Positions 16,008 to 23,565 of a DNA stretch of 64,000 bases are shown piece by piece. The position numbers and the translations under genes were made by a program. Each line of letters begins with the position of its first letter. Positions within the stretch are counted from its first letter, which is position 1. Source of the stretch: MW101C3 sp943367595 (lineage in GTDB: Bacteria > Cyanobacteriota > Cyanobacteriia > PCC-6307 > Cyanobiaceae); assembly GCA_943367595.1 (NCBI GenBank), contig CALRJS020000010.1:1-64000 (forward strand). The letters run 5' to 3'. The notes under the pieces were generated by a model. The model ran no database searches and was not told where the DNA came from. It worked only from the letters and a program-made list of their open reading frames with translations.

Positions 16008-16141
16008 GATCACTGCCTTGAGCAATCTGCCTAGGGACACTCCGTAGGGAAAGTGCTTAGGAGAACCAGCCAGGCGATCACTGCATGCGGATCACTGCCA
16101 GCGCATCACAGCCGGACGATCACGACCGGATGATCACTGCC
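16008..16141. repeat. intergenic degenerate GATCACTGCC repeats
   Basis: Near-identical decamers GATCACTGC(C/A) occur at 16008, 16076, 16090 and 16132, with variants (GCATCACAGC, GATCACGACC) between them, spaced about 14 bp in the right half. The block lies in the 180-bp gap between two convergent genes. Confidence 0.65.
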
Positions 16142-16580
16142 GGGAGCCGTGCCCATGGCTCGGGCAACCGGGATCGCTCCGCTCCCCTTTCAGCCAGCCC
16201 AGGCTGTGCTCCAGCAAGGCGATCGCCTCCGCATGGGCGACAGGGTCGCGGCGGTGGGCCGGGCTGGCCTCGCTGAGCAGATGCACCAGGGCCGAGGCGA
16301 TCTGCTCGGCCGCGCGCCTGGGCTTCTGGCTTTTGAGCGCATGCCAGTCGCGGCCGTCAATCACCAGCAGACGCTGCAGTTGTTCGGCCAGTTCGCGGCT
16401 GCCCGGCGGCCATCCGGCTGCCGGGCCAGTGCTGGAGGAGGGCTCTGCGCCGGCGGCAAGGTTGGTGGCGGGGTTGGTGCGGGTGCCGGTGGCGGGGTTG
16501 GTGCCGGTGGAGGGGCCGGTGGAGAGGGCAGGGCTGCCGGAAGGCATCGGCACTGGACGAAACCAAGGGGAGGGATCCAT
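16134..16580 (-). CDS. conserved cyanobacterial hypothetical protein with Thr/Asn/Pro repeat
   Basis: This protein of about 148 aa starts at ATG 16580 (MDPSPWFRP). Residues about 15-55 are a low-complexity TGTNPATGTRTNPATN stretch. The folded part follows: RELAEQLQRLLVIDGRDWHALKSQ, then RRAAEQIASALVHLLS and AHAEAIALLEHSLGWLKGE. The helical C-terminal block resembles a small cyanobacterial family of unknown function. It diverges from the next gene with 9 bp between starts. Confidence 0.6.
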   Translation of the reverse strand: MDPSPWFRPVPMPSGSPALSTGPSTGTNPATGTRTNPATNLAAGAEPSSSTGPAAGWPPGSRELAEQLQRLLVIDGRDWHALKSQKPRRAAEQIASALVHLLSEASPAHRRDPVAHAEAIALLEHSLGWLKGERSDPGCPSHGHGSRQ

Positions 16581-16589
16581 CCTGGCGGC

Positions 16590-16877
16590 ATGACCAGCGG
16601 TTTGACCCCTCGCAGCCGTCCCTCCAGTCGCCAGTCGGGGGGATGGCTGCACAGCCTTTCGCGCATGCTGGCGGTGGCCGCCCGGGCGGAGCGGCTCAAG
16701 CCGGACGACAACAGCAGCGGCGCCAGGCGGCTGCGGCAGCGGCTCGAACTGGGTCAGCGCCTGCTCGACCCGCTGCCCAAGGCCCTGCGCACCTCGAACT
16801 GGCAGGAGGAGGTGGTGTGGAAAGCCCTGCGCTGGGGTGGAGCCGGAATGCTGCTGGCCCTGTGGCTGAAACGCTGA
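16590..16877 (+). CDS. small hypothetical protein with C-terminal membrane span, 95 aa
   Basis: ATG 16590 gives a basic N-terminus, a helical middle (RMLAVAARAERLKPD and LRQRLELGQRLLDPLP), then TSNWQEEVVWKALRWGG and a hydrophobic C-terminus GMLLALWLKR. The pattern suggests a tail-anchored protein. It is divergent from the preceding minus-strand gene and convergent with the methyltransferase gene. The family is not recognised, and the frame is open far upstream, so the start is uncertain. Confidence 0.55.
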   Translation: MTSGLTPRSRPSSRQSGGWLHSLSRMLAVAARAERLKPDDNSSGARRLRQRLELGQRLLDPLPKALRTSNWQEEVVWKALRWGGAGMLLALWLKR

Positions 16878-16886
16878 GCCACGGGC

Positions 16887-17963
16887 TCAGGCCGGAACCG
16901 CTGCCTCGCGAGAGCGTGTGGCACACCAGACCCGGGTCATGAAGTGCGTCTGGGCCGTGATCGCCTCGAAACCGGCCTGTTGCAGACGGGCCTCGATGTC
17001 GTCGCCGACGTAGTCGCGGTAATAGGGCTCGTGGAACACGCGGCGGAAGTTCTCCATCGCTGCAGCGAACTGGGGCGAGTCGGCCAGCTGGATCGAGTCG
17101 GCCAGCAGCAGCACCCCACCCGGCTCAAGCACCTTGAAGCAGGCGTTGATCACGTTCTGCCGCGCCTCAGCGGGAAGCTCATGGAGCAGGAACACGCAGG
17201 TGACGGCCTGGAAGGAGCCATCGGCGAACGGAAGGGCCTCGGCATTGCCCTGCACCAGCTGGGGCAGCTCGCCCGGCAGCTGGCTCAGGCAGCGGTTGGC
17301 TTCGCGGAGATAGGCGGCCGAGAGGTCGAGGCCCACCAGCTGCACCCCGGGCAGGGCCCCGCGCAGCTGGCGCAGGGTGCGGCCCGTGCCGGCAGCCACA
17401 TCAAGCACCCGCAGCTGACCCGGGCGACGGTCGGCGAAGGCGCGCAGACCCCGCTGCAATGGCGCCAGCAGGCGGCGCCGCATGGGATCGGCGGTGCCGT
17501 TGAACAGGATTTCCACCTGCAGGTCGTAGAGCGCGGCGGAGTGGTCGCTCAGGTAGCCGTCGGTCTGGTGGTGGAAGTTCTGCAGGTAATAGCCGGGGTA
17601 GTTCTCCGGCTCCACATCGCGCGGCAGGTCGCGGACGTTCCGTTGGCTGCGCCGGCTCCAGATGTTCGGCAGGTCGAGCCAGACCAAGGGGTAGCGGGTG
17701 GCCCAGTCAAGCCAGGGGGCATCGAACAGCAACGAGGCGGGATACACCCCCTGCTCCGCTTCCTGCCAGTCGAGTTCCAGCAAGCGGTCCATGGAGGCAC
17801 GCAGCTGGTTGAGCATCTCCGGCGGCACCGGTACGGTCTTCGGGCCACCGTCTGCGGCCAGCAGCTGCCCCAGACGGGTGCTCAGCTCCTTGTGCGCCAA
17901 TCCCACCAGGCTCTTGCCCTGCTGGAGGGTCTGGTACGCGAGCTTGCTCACGGCATCGGGCAT
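16887..17963 (-). CDS. class I SAM-dependent methyltransferase
   Basis: This 358-aa protein has a cyanobacteria-specific N-terminal half (about 1-180) with YPLVWLDLPNIW and NYPGYYLQNFHHQTDGYLS. A Rossmann methyltransferase domain follows, with motif I RVLDVAAGTGRTLR (185-198), VGLDLSAAYL, NAEALPFADGSF and FLLHELP. The layout resembles quinone/sterol-type methyltransferases, but the substrate is unknown. ATG 17963 is favoured over the frame start at 17987. Confidence 0.8.
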   Translation of the reverse strand: MPDAVSKLAYQTLQQGKSLVGLAHKELSTRLGQLLAADGGPKTVPVPPEMLNQLRASMDRLLELDWQEAEQGVYPASLLFDAPWLDWATRYPLVWLDLPNIWSRRSQRNVRDLPRDVEPENYPGYYLQNFHHQTDGYLSDHSAALYDLQVEILFNGTADPMRRRLLAPLQRGLRAFADRRPGQLRVLDVAAGTGRTLRQLRGALPGVQLVGLDLSAAYLREANRCLSQLPGELPQLVQGNAEALPFADGSFQAVTCVFLLHELPAEARQNVINACFKVLEPGGVLLLADSIQLADSPQFAAAMENFRRVFHEPYYRDYVGDDIEARLQQAGFEAITAQTHFMTRVWCATRSREAAVPA

Positions 17964-18068
17964 GGCGGCGCGGGAACATCCCTTCACATCGGCTTCATTC
18001 CAGCGGATCGCCGCGGAGGTCGCGAGCCCCTGGCCCCTTCTTCCGGCGAAACCGATCCGATCGCGGGC

Positions 18069-19376
18069 TCAGAACGGCCGGAACGGCTCCCCTTGGGATG
18101 GGGCCAGCGGCAGTCGCCGCCGCTGCCGCTCGATCCAGCCGGCAATCCAGGCACTGCTGAACACGTCACCTTCCAGCAGGAAGGCGTGGTCCGCCGCCAG
18201 CGCCTCGAGGGCGGCCAGCGGGTGTGTGGGCAGCGGCGGGAACGGATCGGGATGAGCCTCCGGCGGATGGGGGGGCTCGATCGCCTGAATCCCACCGGGA
18301 TCGATCTGGCGGCGGATGCCGTCGAGGCCCGCCAGCAGCAGAGCGCTCCAGGAGACATAGGGATTGGCAGCGGCTTCAACAGCCACGAACGCCAGTCGCT
18401 GGCTGGCCGGCGTGGGCCGGGCCACCGGTAGCCCCACCACGGTGCTGCCGACCCCCGGCGCGTAGGCCCGGCGCAGTGGCGCAGCGCTGCCAGCGCCCCC
18501 CCAACCGCCATCGATCGACGCACCAGTGCCGGTAAGGGCAAGCAGCGCCGGGGCATGCAGCAACAGCCCACCGATGTACCAGCGGGCCGTCTGGGAGAGA
18601 TCGGCGCGGGTGCCTTCGCCGTAGAACAACGGCAGGCGGGCCTTGCGCAGGCTCTGGCTCACCGGCAGACAGCCAGCTGCCTCCGCCGGCCGCTCCGCCG
18701 CCACCAGGGCCGCTGACAGTCCGCAGCAGGCGGCCAGCTGGTGGGCGGTGTAGCCCAGCCGCAACAGGCCGTCGGCGGCGGGAAGCAGCTCCGCGGCCTG
18801 CAGCGGGGCCGGCGTGCCGAGCAGTGAGAGCAGTTCGCTGCGGAAGGCCAGCGACCGCTCCGGCAAGACCGCAGCCTGTCCGTGCTCCCCCAGAGGGATG
18901 CGGCCGGCCGAGCGATCACCGGCGCCACGCAGCAGCAGGTGCGGAGCCACCTGGAACAGGGCCGCATCGGCCAGGCCGGAGCTGGCCAGCGCCTCGGTGG
19001 CCCGGCTGGCCAGCGAGCGGGCGCAGCCGGGATGGCCGGTGGAGCGGCAGCGCATCCAGCCGAACAGGCTGAGCGGAGCGGTGGGCAGGAACGGATCACG
19101 CCAGGCACTGGTTGCGTCCAGCACCACCGCCGCTTCCTGCAGATCCCCTGCCGCGAGCGACTCCCCGCCGAGCACGACCGGATCCGCGCCCTCGCCGAAA
19201 CCAGCGGCGGGCAGGGCTGCAACGGACACACCTTCGCTGAAACTGGACGGCTGGATCAACTCGGCGGCCACGGTGAGGTGATGCCAGCGGCCGGACAGGT
19301 CGCAGAGGCCGAGATCGACCCGTTCGATCGCCTGATCGCGCAGCCGGCGCAGGACGTCATCGACGGTCAGAGCCAT
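18069..19376 (-). CDS. glutamine-synthetase-like protein lacking catalytic residues
   Basis: The 435-aa protein follows the type I glutamine synthetase fold along its length. RVDLGLCDLSGRWHHLTV (19-36) matches the beta-grasp start. TARWYIGGLLLHAPALLALT (263-282) and AAANPYVSWSALLLAGLDGI (335-354) match conserved GS blocks. The active site does not match: where GS has the metal-binding EAEFF-type motif there is FQVAPHLLLR (141-150), and where GS has NGSGMHxHxSL there is AGCLPVSQSL (234-243). The HHHEVA-type glutamate region is AELLPAADGLLRL. Catalysis of glutamine synthesis is therefore unlikely; a binding or regulatory role is inferred. It sits opposite apcF and upstream of the methyltransferase gene. 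Confidence 0.75.
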   Translation of the reverse strand: MALTVDDVLRRLRDQAIERVDLGLCDLSGRWHHLTVAAELIQPSSFSEGVSVAALPAAGFGEGADPVVLGGESLAAGDLQEAAVVLDATSAWRDPFLPTAPLSLFGWMRCRSTGHPGCARSLASRATEALASSGLADAALFQVAPHLLLRGAGDRSAGRIPLGEHGQAAVLPERSLAFRSELLSLLGTPAPLQAAELLPAADGLLRLGYTAHQLAACCGLSAALVAAERPAEAAGCLPVSQSLRKARLPLFYGEGTRADLSQTARWYIGGLLLHAPALLALTGTGASIDGGWGGAGSAAPLRRAYAPGVGSTVVGLPVARPTPASQRLAFVAVEAAANPYVSWSALLLAGLDGIRRQIDPGGIQAIEPPHPPEAHPDPFPPLPTHPLAALEALAADHAFLLEGDVFSSAWIAGWIERQRRRLPLAPSQGEPFRPF

Positions 19377-19576
19377 GGGCGAGGGGGAAGGCAGAGGAGC
19401 ACACGCGGGAAACCGCTGACCAGCATGACCCCGGGCCCCGTGGCGCCGGCGAGGCGGAAACAGGCCGAACGGCCTGCGTAACCGTTTCTGTCAGATTCGG
19501 CAGATCCCTCAGCAGGACAGGGTTCTGGGCATTTCACAGTGCTAGCTTCCAGCCCATGTGCGTCGATTTCAACGTC

Positions 19577-20095
19577 ATGCGCGATGCCATCACCGGTCTG
19601 ATCGGCCGGTATGACCAGCTGGGGCGCTATTTCGATCGGAACGCGATCGATCGCATCTCCGCCTACCTGGCGGAAGGCGAACAACGGCTCATGGCGGTGG
19701 AAATCATCAACCAGGGAGCCACCGACATCGTGCGGGAAGCCAGCCGGCGCCTGTTCGAGCAGGATCCCGAGCTGCTGCTGCCCGGCGGCAATGCCTACAC
19801 CACCCGGCGCCTGGCGGCCTGTCTGCGGGACATGGACTATTTCCTGCGCTACGCCAGCTACGCCCTGATCGCCGACGACGCCACGATCCTCAACGAGCGG
19901 GTGTTGAACGGTCTTGACGACACCTACAAGAGCCTGGGAGTGCCCACGGGCCCAACGGTGCGCAGCATCACCCTGCTGGCCGATGTGGTGATGGAGCGAC
20001 TGGCTGAGGCCGGTTTCGATCCGGCTCCGCTCGTGCGGGTCCCCTTCGATCACATGGCCCGTGGCCTGGCCGCGCTCGACGTGCGCTGCCGCTGA
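19577..20095 (+). CDS. apcF: allophycocyanin beta-18-type core subunit ApcF
   Basis: ApcF is a minor phycobilisome core subunit that pairs with ApcE and helps pass excitation to chlorophyll. The sequence MRDAITGLIGRYDQLGRYFDR is the ApcF N-terminus. PGGNAYTTRRLAACLRDMDYFLRYASYAL holds the methylated-asparagine position and the bilin-attachment cysteine, and LNGLDDTYKSLGVPTGPTVRS follows. An in-frame ATG at 19556 would add MCVDFNV; ATG 19577 matches the family start. The gap upstream is about 180 bp. Phycocyanobilin made by PcyA, also in this window, would be its chromophore. Confidence 0.92.
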   Translation: MRDAITGLIGRYDQLGRYFDRNAIDRISAYLAEGEQRLMAVEIINQGATDIVREASRRLFEQDPELLLPGGNAYTTRRLAACLRDMDYFLRYASYALIADDATILNERVLNGLDDTYKSLGVPTGPTVRSITLLADVVMERLAEAGFDPAPLVRVPFDHMARGLAALDVRCR

Positions 20096-20116
20096 ATCCG
20101 CTTCAAGCCGTGTCTG

Positions 20117-20141
20117 CCCAGGGCCAGCTCTGGCCTCTGGG
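20117..20141 (+). terminator. stem-loop after apcF, no T-run
   Basis: CCCAGGGCCAG pairs with CTGGCCTCTGGG across a 2-nt loop, giving about 11 base pairs with one bulge. It is 22 bp past the apcF stop and before the aminotransferase gene. Because no U-tract follows, it may be a processing or attenuation structure and not a true rho-independent terminator. Confidence 0.4.
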
Positions 20142-20177
20142 TAGGCTTCAACACACTTCTTCGACGCCCTGCTGGCC

Positions 20178-21374
20178 TTGGTCACACAGTCTTCCGATCT
20201 CCCGGTGAACGATCGTCATCGGCTCCCCCTTGAACCGATCGCCACCCCCGATCGCCTGCTGCTGGGCCCGGGGCCGTCGAATGCCCATCCCACGGTGCTG
20301 GCTGCGCTGGCACGCACGCCGATCGGTCACCTCGACCCGATCTACATCGAGCTGATGGGCGAGGTGCAGGAACTGCTGCGTTACGCCTGGCAGACCGACA
20401 ACCGCCTCACCATTCCGATGAGCGGCACCGGCAGTGCCGCCATGGAAGCCACCCTGGCCAACACCATCGAACCGGGTGACAAGGTTCTCGTGGCCGTGAA
20501 GGGCTATTTCGGCCTGCGGCTCGTCGACATGGCCCAGCGCTACCGCGCTGAGGTGGTCACGATTGAGCGCCCCTGGGGGGAAGCCTTCAGCCTGGAAGAG
20601 CTTGAAGCGGCGATGGCGCTCCACAAGCCCAAGATCCTCGCGCTCGTGCATGCCGAAACCTCCACCGGCGTGTGCCAGCCGATGGAAGGCATCGGCGATC
20701 TCTGCCGCCAACACGACTGCCTGCTGCTGCTCGATACGGTCACATCGCTCGGCGCCGTGCCGGTGCATCTCGACGCCTGGGGCGTGGATCTCGCCTACAG
20801 CTGCAGCCAGAAGGGGTTGAGCTGCCCTCCCGGCCTCGGTCCGTTCACCATGGGCCCTCGGGCTGAAGCCAAGCTGGCCGCCCGCAGCGGCAAGGTGCCC
20901 AACTGGTACCTGGACGTGTCACTGCTGAACCAGTACTGGGGCAGCAACCGGGTGTACCACCACACGGCCCCGGTGAACATGAACTTCGGCATGCGCGAAG
21001 CGCTGCGGCTGCTGGCAGAGGAAGGCCTGGAGCAAGCCTGGGCCCGCCATCGCAGCAACGCCGAGCGCCTGTGGAGCGGCCTGGAGCGCCTTGGCCTTGC
21101 GCTGCATGTGCCCGAGCCCCTGCGGCTGCCCACCCTCACCACGGTGCGCATTCCCGAGGGTGTGGATGGCAAGGCCTTCAGCCTCCATCTGCTCAACCGC
21201 CACGGCATCGAAGTGGGCGGCGGGCTCGGCGCGCTGGCCGGCTCGGTGTGGCGCATCGGCCTGATGGGCTACAACAGCCGCGCCGAAAACGTCGATCTGC
21301 TGCTCAATCTGCTGGAGACGGAGCTGCCGGCGTTCCAGTCGGGCCGCACGGCCGTCGCTGTCGCCGCTGCCTGA
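20178..21374 (+). CDS. class V aminotransferase, alanine/serine-glyoxylate type
   Basis: This 398-aa PLP enzyme is of the alanine-glyoxylate/serine-glyoxylate family, which recycles photorespiratory glyoxylate to glycine. Motifs are LLLGPGPSNAHPTVL (27-41), MSGTGSAAMEA (81-91), LVHAETSTGV (156-165), LLDTVTSLGA (184-193) with the PLP-binding aspartate, and YSCSQKGLSCPPGL (207-220) with the Schiff-base lysine at about 212. The C-terminus has RIGLMGYNS. The listed start is TTG 20178; GTG 20205 is equally possible. Its last 71 bp overlap the 3' end of tadA on the other strand. Confidence 0.9.
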   Translation: MVTQSSDLPVNDRHRLPLEPIATPDRLLLGPGPSNAHPTVLAALARTPIGHLDPIYIELMGEVQELLRYAWQTDNRLTIPMSGTGSAAMEATLANTIEPGDKVLVAVKGYFGLRLVDMAQRYRAEVVTIERPWGEAFSLEELEAAMALHKPKILALVHAETSTGVCQPMEGIGDLCRQHDCLLLLDTVTSLGAVPVHLDAWGVDLAYSCSQKGLSCPPGLGPFTMGPRAEAKLAARSGKVPNWYLDVSLLNQYWGSNRVYHHTAPVNMNFGMREALRLLAEEGLEQAWARHRSNAERLWSGLERLGLALHVPEPLRLPTLTTVRIPEGVDGKAFSLHLLNRHGIEVGGGLGALAGSVWRIGLMGYNSRAENVDLLLNLLETELPAFQSGRTAVAVAAA

Positions 21375-21834
21375 ACCAATCCGCCAGCAGGTGGGTGGCC
21401 TGCTCCTCCAGCAAGCCGCCCTGCACCTCCATGCGGTGGTGAGCGCTCGGGTGACGGGCCAGGTCCACGGTGCCCCCCAGTCCCCCGCGCTTGGCGTCTC
21501 CGGCGGCGAACAGCACCCGTCCCATGCGGGCTTGCACCAGGGCGCCGGCGCACATCGGGCAGGGCTCAAGCGTCACGATCAAGCTGCAATCGTTGAAACG
21601 CCAGCTGCCACGCACGGCTGCGGCCTGGCTCAACGCCACCAGTTCGGCGTGGCCGAGCGGATCCTGATCCAGCTGGCGGCGGTTGCTGCCCCAGCCGAGG
21701 CAGCGCCCCTCCCCATCCAGCACCACCGCCGCCACCGGGATCTCCCCCCTGTCACCGGCGCGGCGGGCCTGCCGCAGCAACCGCTCCATCCATAGGCGCT
21801 GCTGGGCGGCAGAAACGGGCGAAGGGCTCAGCAC
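21304..21834 (-). CDS. tadA: tRNA-specific adenosine deaminase TadA
   Basis: TadA converts the wobble adenosine of tRNA-Arg(ACG) to inosine. Zinc-site motifs are GHAELVALSQAA (61-72; His and the proton-shuttling Glu) and LEPCPMCAGAL (89-99). VQARMGRVLFAAGDAKRGG follows, as in other TadA proteins. GTG 21834 and ATG 21789 are both reasonable starts; the ATG at 21921 would run into the start of the divergent decarboxylase gene. The tail continues past the fold as a basic extension that overlaps the aminotransferase gene antisense. Confidence 0.9.
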   Translation of the reverse strand: MLSPSPVSAAQQRLWMERLLRQARRAGDRGEIPVAAVVLDGEGRCLGWGSNRRQLDQDPLGHAELVALSQAAAVRGSWRFNDCSLIVTLEPCPMCAGALVQARMGRVLFAAGDAKRGGLGGTVDLARHPSAHHRMEVQGGLLEEQATHLLADWFRQRRQRRPCGPTGTPAAPSPAD

Positions 21835-21902
21835 GGCGCGGCGGTGGCCGGGTCGGGCGCCCAGCGTTTCAGTGCCTCCATGCTGAGGGACGGCAAGGGA
21901 GA

Positions 21903-23375
21903 ATGAAGCCCCTTCCTGCACCGCCGTTGGCCGTCACGCCACACCTGCACCAGGCGCTTGAGCCGCTGCCGTTCGCAGCGCCAGGGCAGGCCGATCCGCT
22001 GCTGGAAGCGTTTCTCAACGGGGCGGTGCAACAGCTCTGCCAGTGGCTGGGCTCCGCCACCAGCCGCCCGCCGCTGCCCGGGCTGAGCCTGCTGCCGGAA
22101 CTGGAGCCCCGCCGCCACGGCCTGGATGGCAGCGCGCTGCTGGCCGACCTGCAGGTGTTGATGGACGGGGCCTACAACCCCAACCACCCCGGCGCCCTGG
22201 CCCACCTCGATCCGCCGCCGCTCACCGCTTCGCTGGTGGGGGATCTGGTCTGCGCCGGCTTGAACAACAACCTGCTCTCCGAAGAGCTGTCCCCGTCGCT
22301 CAGCCGTCTGGAGCGGGGCCTGTGCGGCTGGCTGGCCCGTCGCCTGGGGCTCGGAGACGCCGCCGGGGGCATCCCAGCCAGCGGCGGCAGCCTCAGCAAC
22401 CTGATGGCGCTGGTCACGGCGCGCCAGAGCCGCGGCCTGCAGCACCGCACGGACGCGGTGGTGCTGACCAGCACCGACGCCCATGTGTCGCTGGATAAGG
22501 CGGTGCTTGTGATGGGGCTGCCACCCGAGGCGCTGCTGCGGCTGCCCACCGATACGGAGGGGCGGCTCGATCCGCAAAGGCTGAATGAGGCACTCGCTGA
22601 GCTGCAGCGGGCCAGCCGGCCCGTGCTGGCCGTGGTGGCCACCGCCGGCACCACGGTGCGCGGCGCCGTGGATCCGCTCGAGCCCCTGGCCGATCTGTGC
22701 CAGCGTCATGGCCTCTGGCTGCACGTGGACGGCGCCATCGGCGGCGTGCTCGGGCTCAGCGCCGGGCATCGTGACGCCGTGGCAGGGCTGGGCCGGGCCG
22801 ATTCGGTCACGTTGAACCCCCAGAAGCTGCTGGGCATCACCAAAACCTCCTCGCTGCTGCTGCTGGCCCAGCCGGACGCCCTGCACCAGACCTTCGGCAC
22901 CGGGCTTCCCTACATGGAACCCAGCTGGGGCGGCGCCCACGGAGGCGAATGTGGGCTGCAGGGCAGCCGCAGCGCGGAAATCCTCAAGCTCTGGCTCGGC
23001 CTGCGTCAGCTCGGACTCGAGGGGATCGACCAGCTGGTGGGCGAGGCGATCGCCCGCCGCCAGCGACTGGAGAAGCTGCTGCGCGCCGCGACCCCGGCCG
23101 GCGCCCTCACCCTGCTGGGTGGCCCGTTGCACCTGCTGGCCTTCCGGCCCAGCGGCGCCGATGCCCAGGCCTGCGCCCAGTGGTCGCAGCAGTGCCGCGC
23201 GGCGCTGCTGGCAGAGGAGCTGATGCTGTCGCGGCCGCTGCATCAGGGCCACCATCACCTCAAAGCGGTGCTGGGCAACCCCCACACCCAGAGCGAACAC
23301 CTGGAGCGGCTGGCCTCCGTGGTGGCCCGCTCACTGCCCGTGCCGTCCTCCCAGCTGGTGCCCTCCCATGGCTGA
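21903..23375 (+). CDS. group II PLP-dependent amino acid decarboxylase
   Basis: This 490-aa protein is related to diaminobutyrate, aromatic amino acid and glutamate decarboxylases. YNPNHPGALAHLDPP and SGGSLSNLMAL are family blocks. The cofactor residues are the histidine of TDAHVSLDK (about 194), the aspartate of WLHVDGAIGG (276) and the lysine of LNPQKLLGI (308). The substrate cannot be read from the sequence; cyanobacterial relatives are annotated as diaminobutyrate or aspartate decarboxylases. A small membrane-protein gene overlaps its 3' end by 8 bp. Confidence 0.88.
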   Translation: MKPLPAPPLAVTPHLHQALEPLPFAAPGQADPLLEAFLNGAVQQLCQWLGSATSRPPLPGLSLLPELEPRRHGLDGSALLADLQVLMDGAYNPNHPGALAHLDPPPLTASLVGDLVCAGLNNNLLSEELSPSLSRLERGLCGWLARRLGLGDAAGGIPASGGSLSNLMALVTARQSRGLQHRTDAVVLTSTDAHVSLDKAVLVMGLPPEALLRLPTDTEGRLDPQRLNEALAELQRASRPVLAVVATAGTTVRGAVDPLEPLADLCQRHGLWLHVDGAIGGVLGLSAGHRDAVAGLGRADSVTLNPQKLLGITKTSSLLLLAQPDALHQTFGTGLPYMEPSWGGAHGGECGLQGSRSAEILKLWLGLRQLGLEGIDQLVGEAIARRQRLEKLLRAATPAGALTLLGGPLHLLAFRPSGADAQACAQWSQQCRAALLAEELMLSRPLHQGHHHLKAVLGNPHTQSEHLERLASVVARSLPVPSSQLVPSHG

Positions 23376-23565
23376 TCCAGACCAGCGCGGCCGCTGGGTG
23401 GCCATCCTCACCGGGGCGATTTCGATCCTGATCGGGGTGCTCTACCTCGGCCTGATCACGGTGCTCGACGCCCGCGGCCCCCTGCTTCCCCCTCCCCCCG
23501 AGGCCCTGGGCGTGGCGGCAGCTGCAGGTCCTTCCGCCGCTGCAACGGCTCCACCACCCGGTTGA
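23368..23565 (+). CDS. small membrane protein, 65 aa
   Basis: ATG 23368 lies inside the end of the decarboxylase gene. The product has a polar start (MADPDQRGRW), one span (VAILTGAISILIGVLYLGLITVL) and a Pro/Ala-rich tail. The same kind of protein follows this decarboxylase in other picocyanobacteria, from memory. Its 3' 110 bp overlap the end of the GTPase gene on the opposite strand. Function is unknown. Confidence 0.65.
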   Translation: MADPDQRGRWVAILTGAISILIGVLYLGLITVLDARGPLLPPPPEALGVAAAAGPSAAATAPPPG

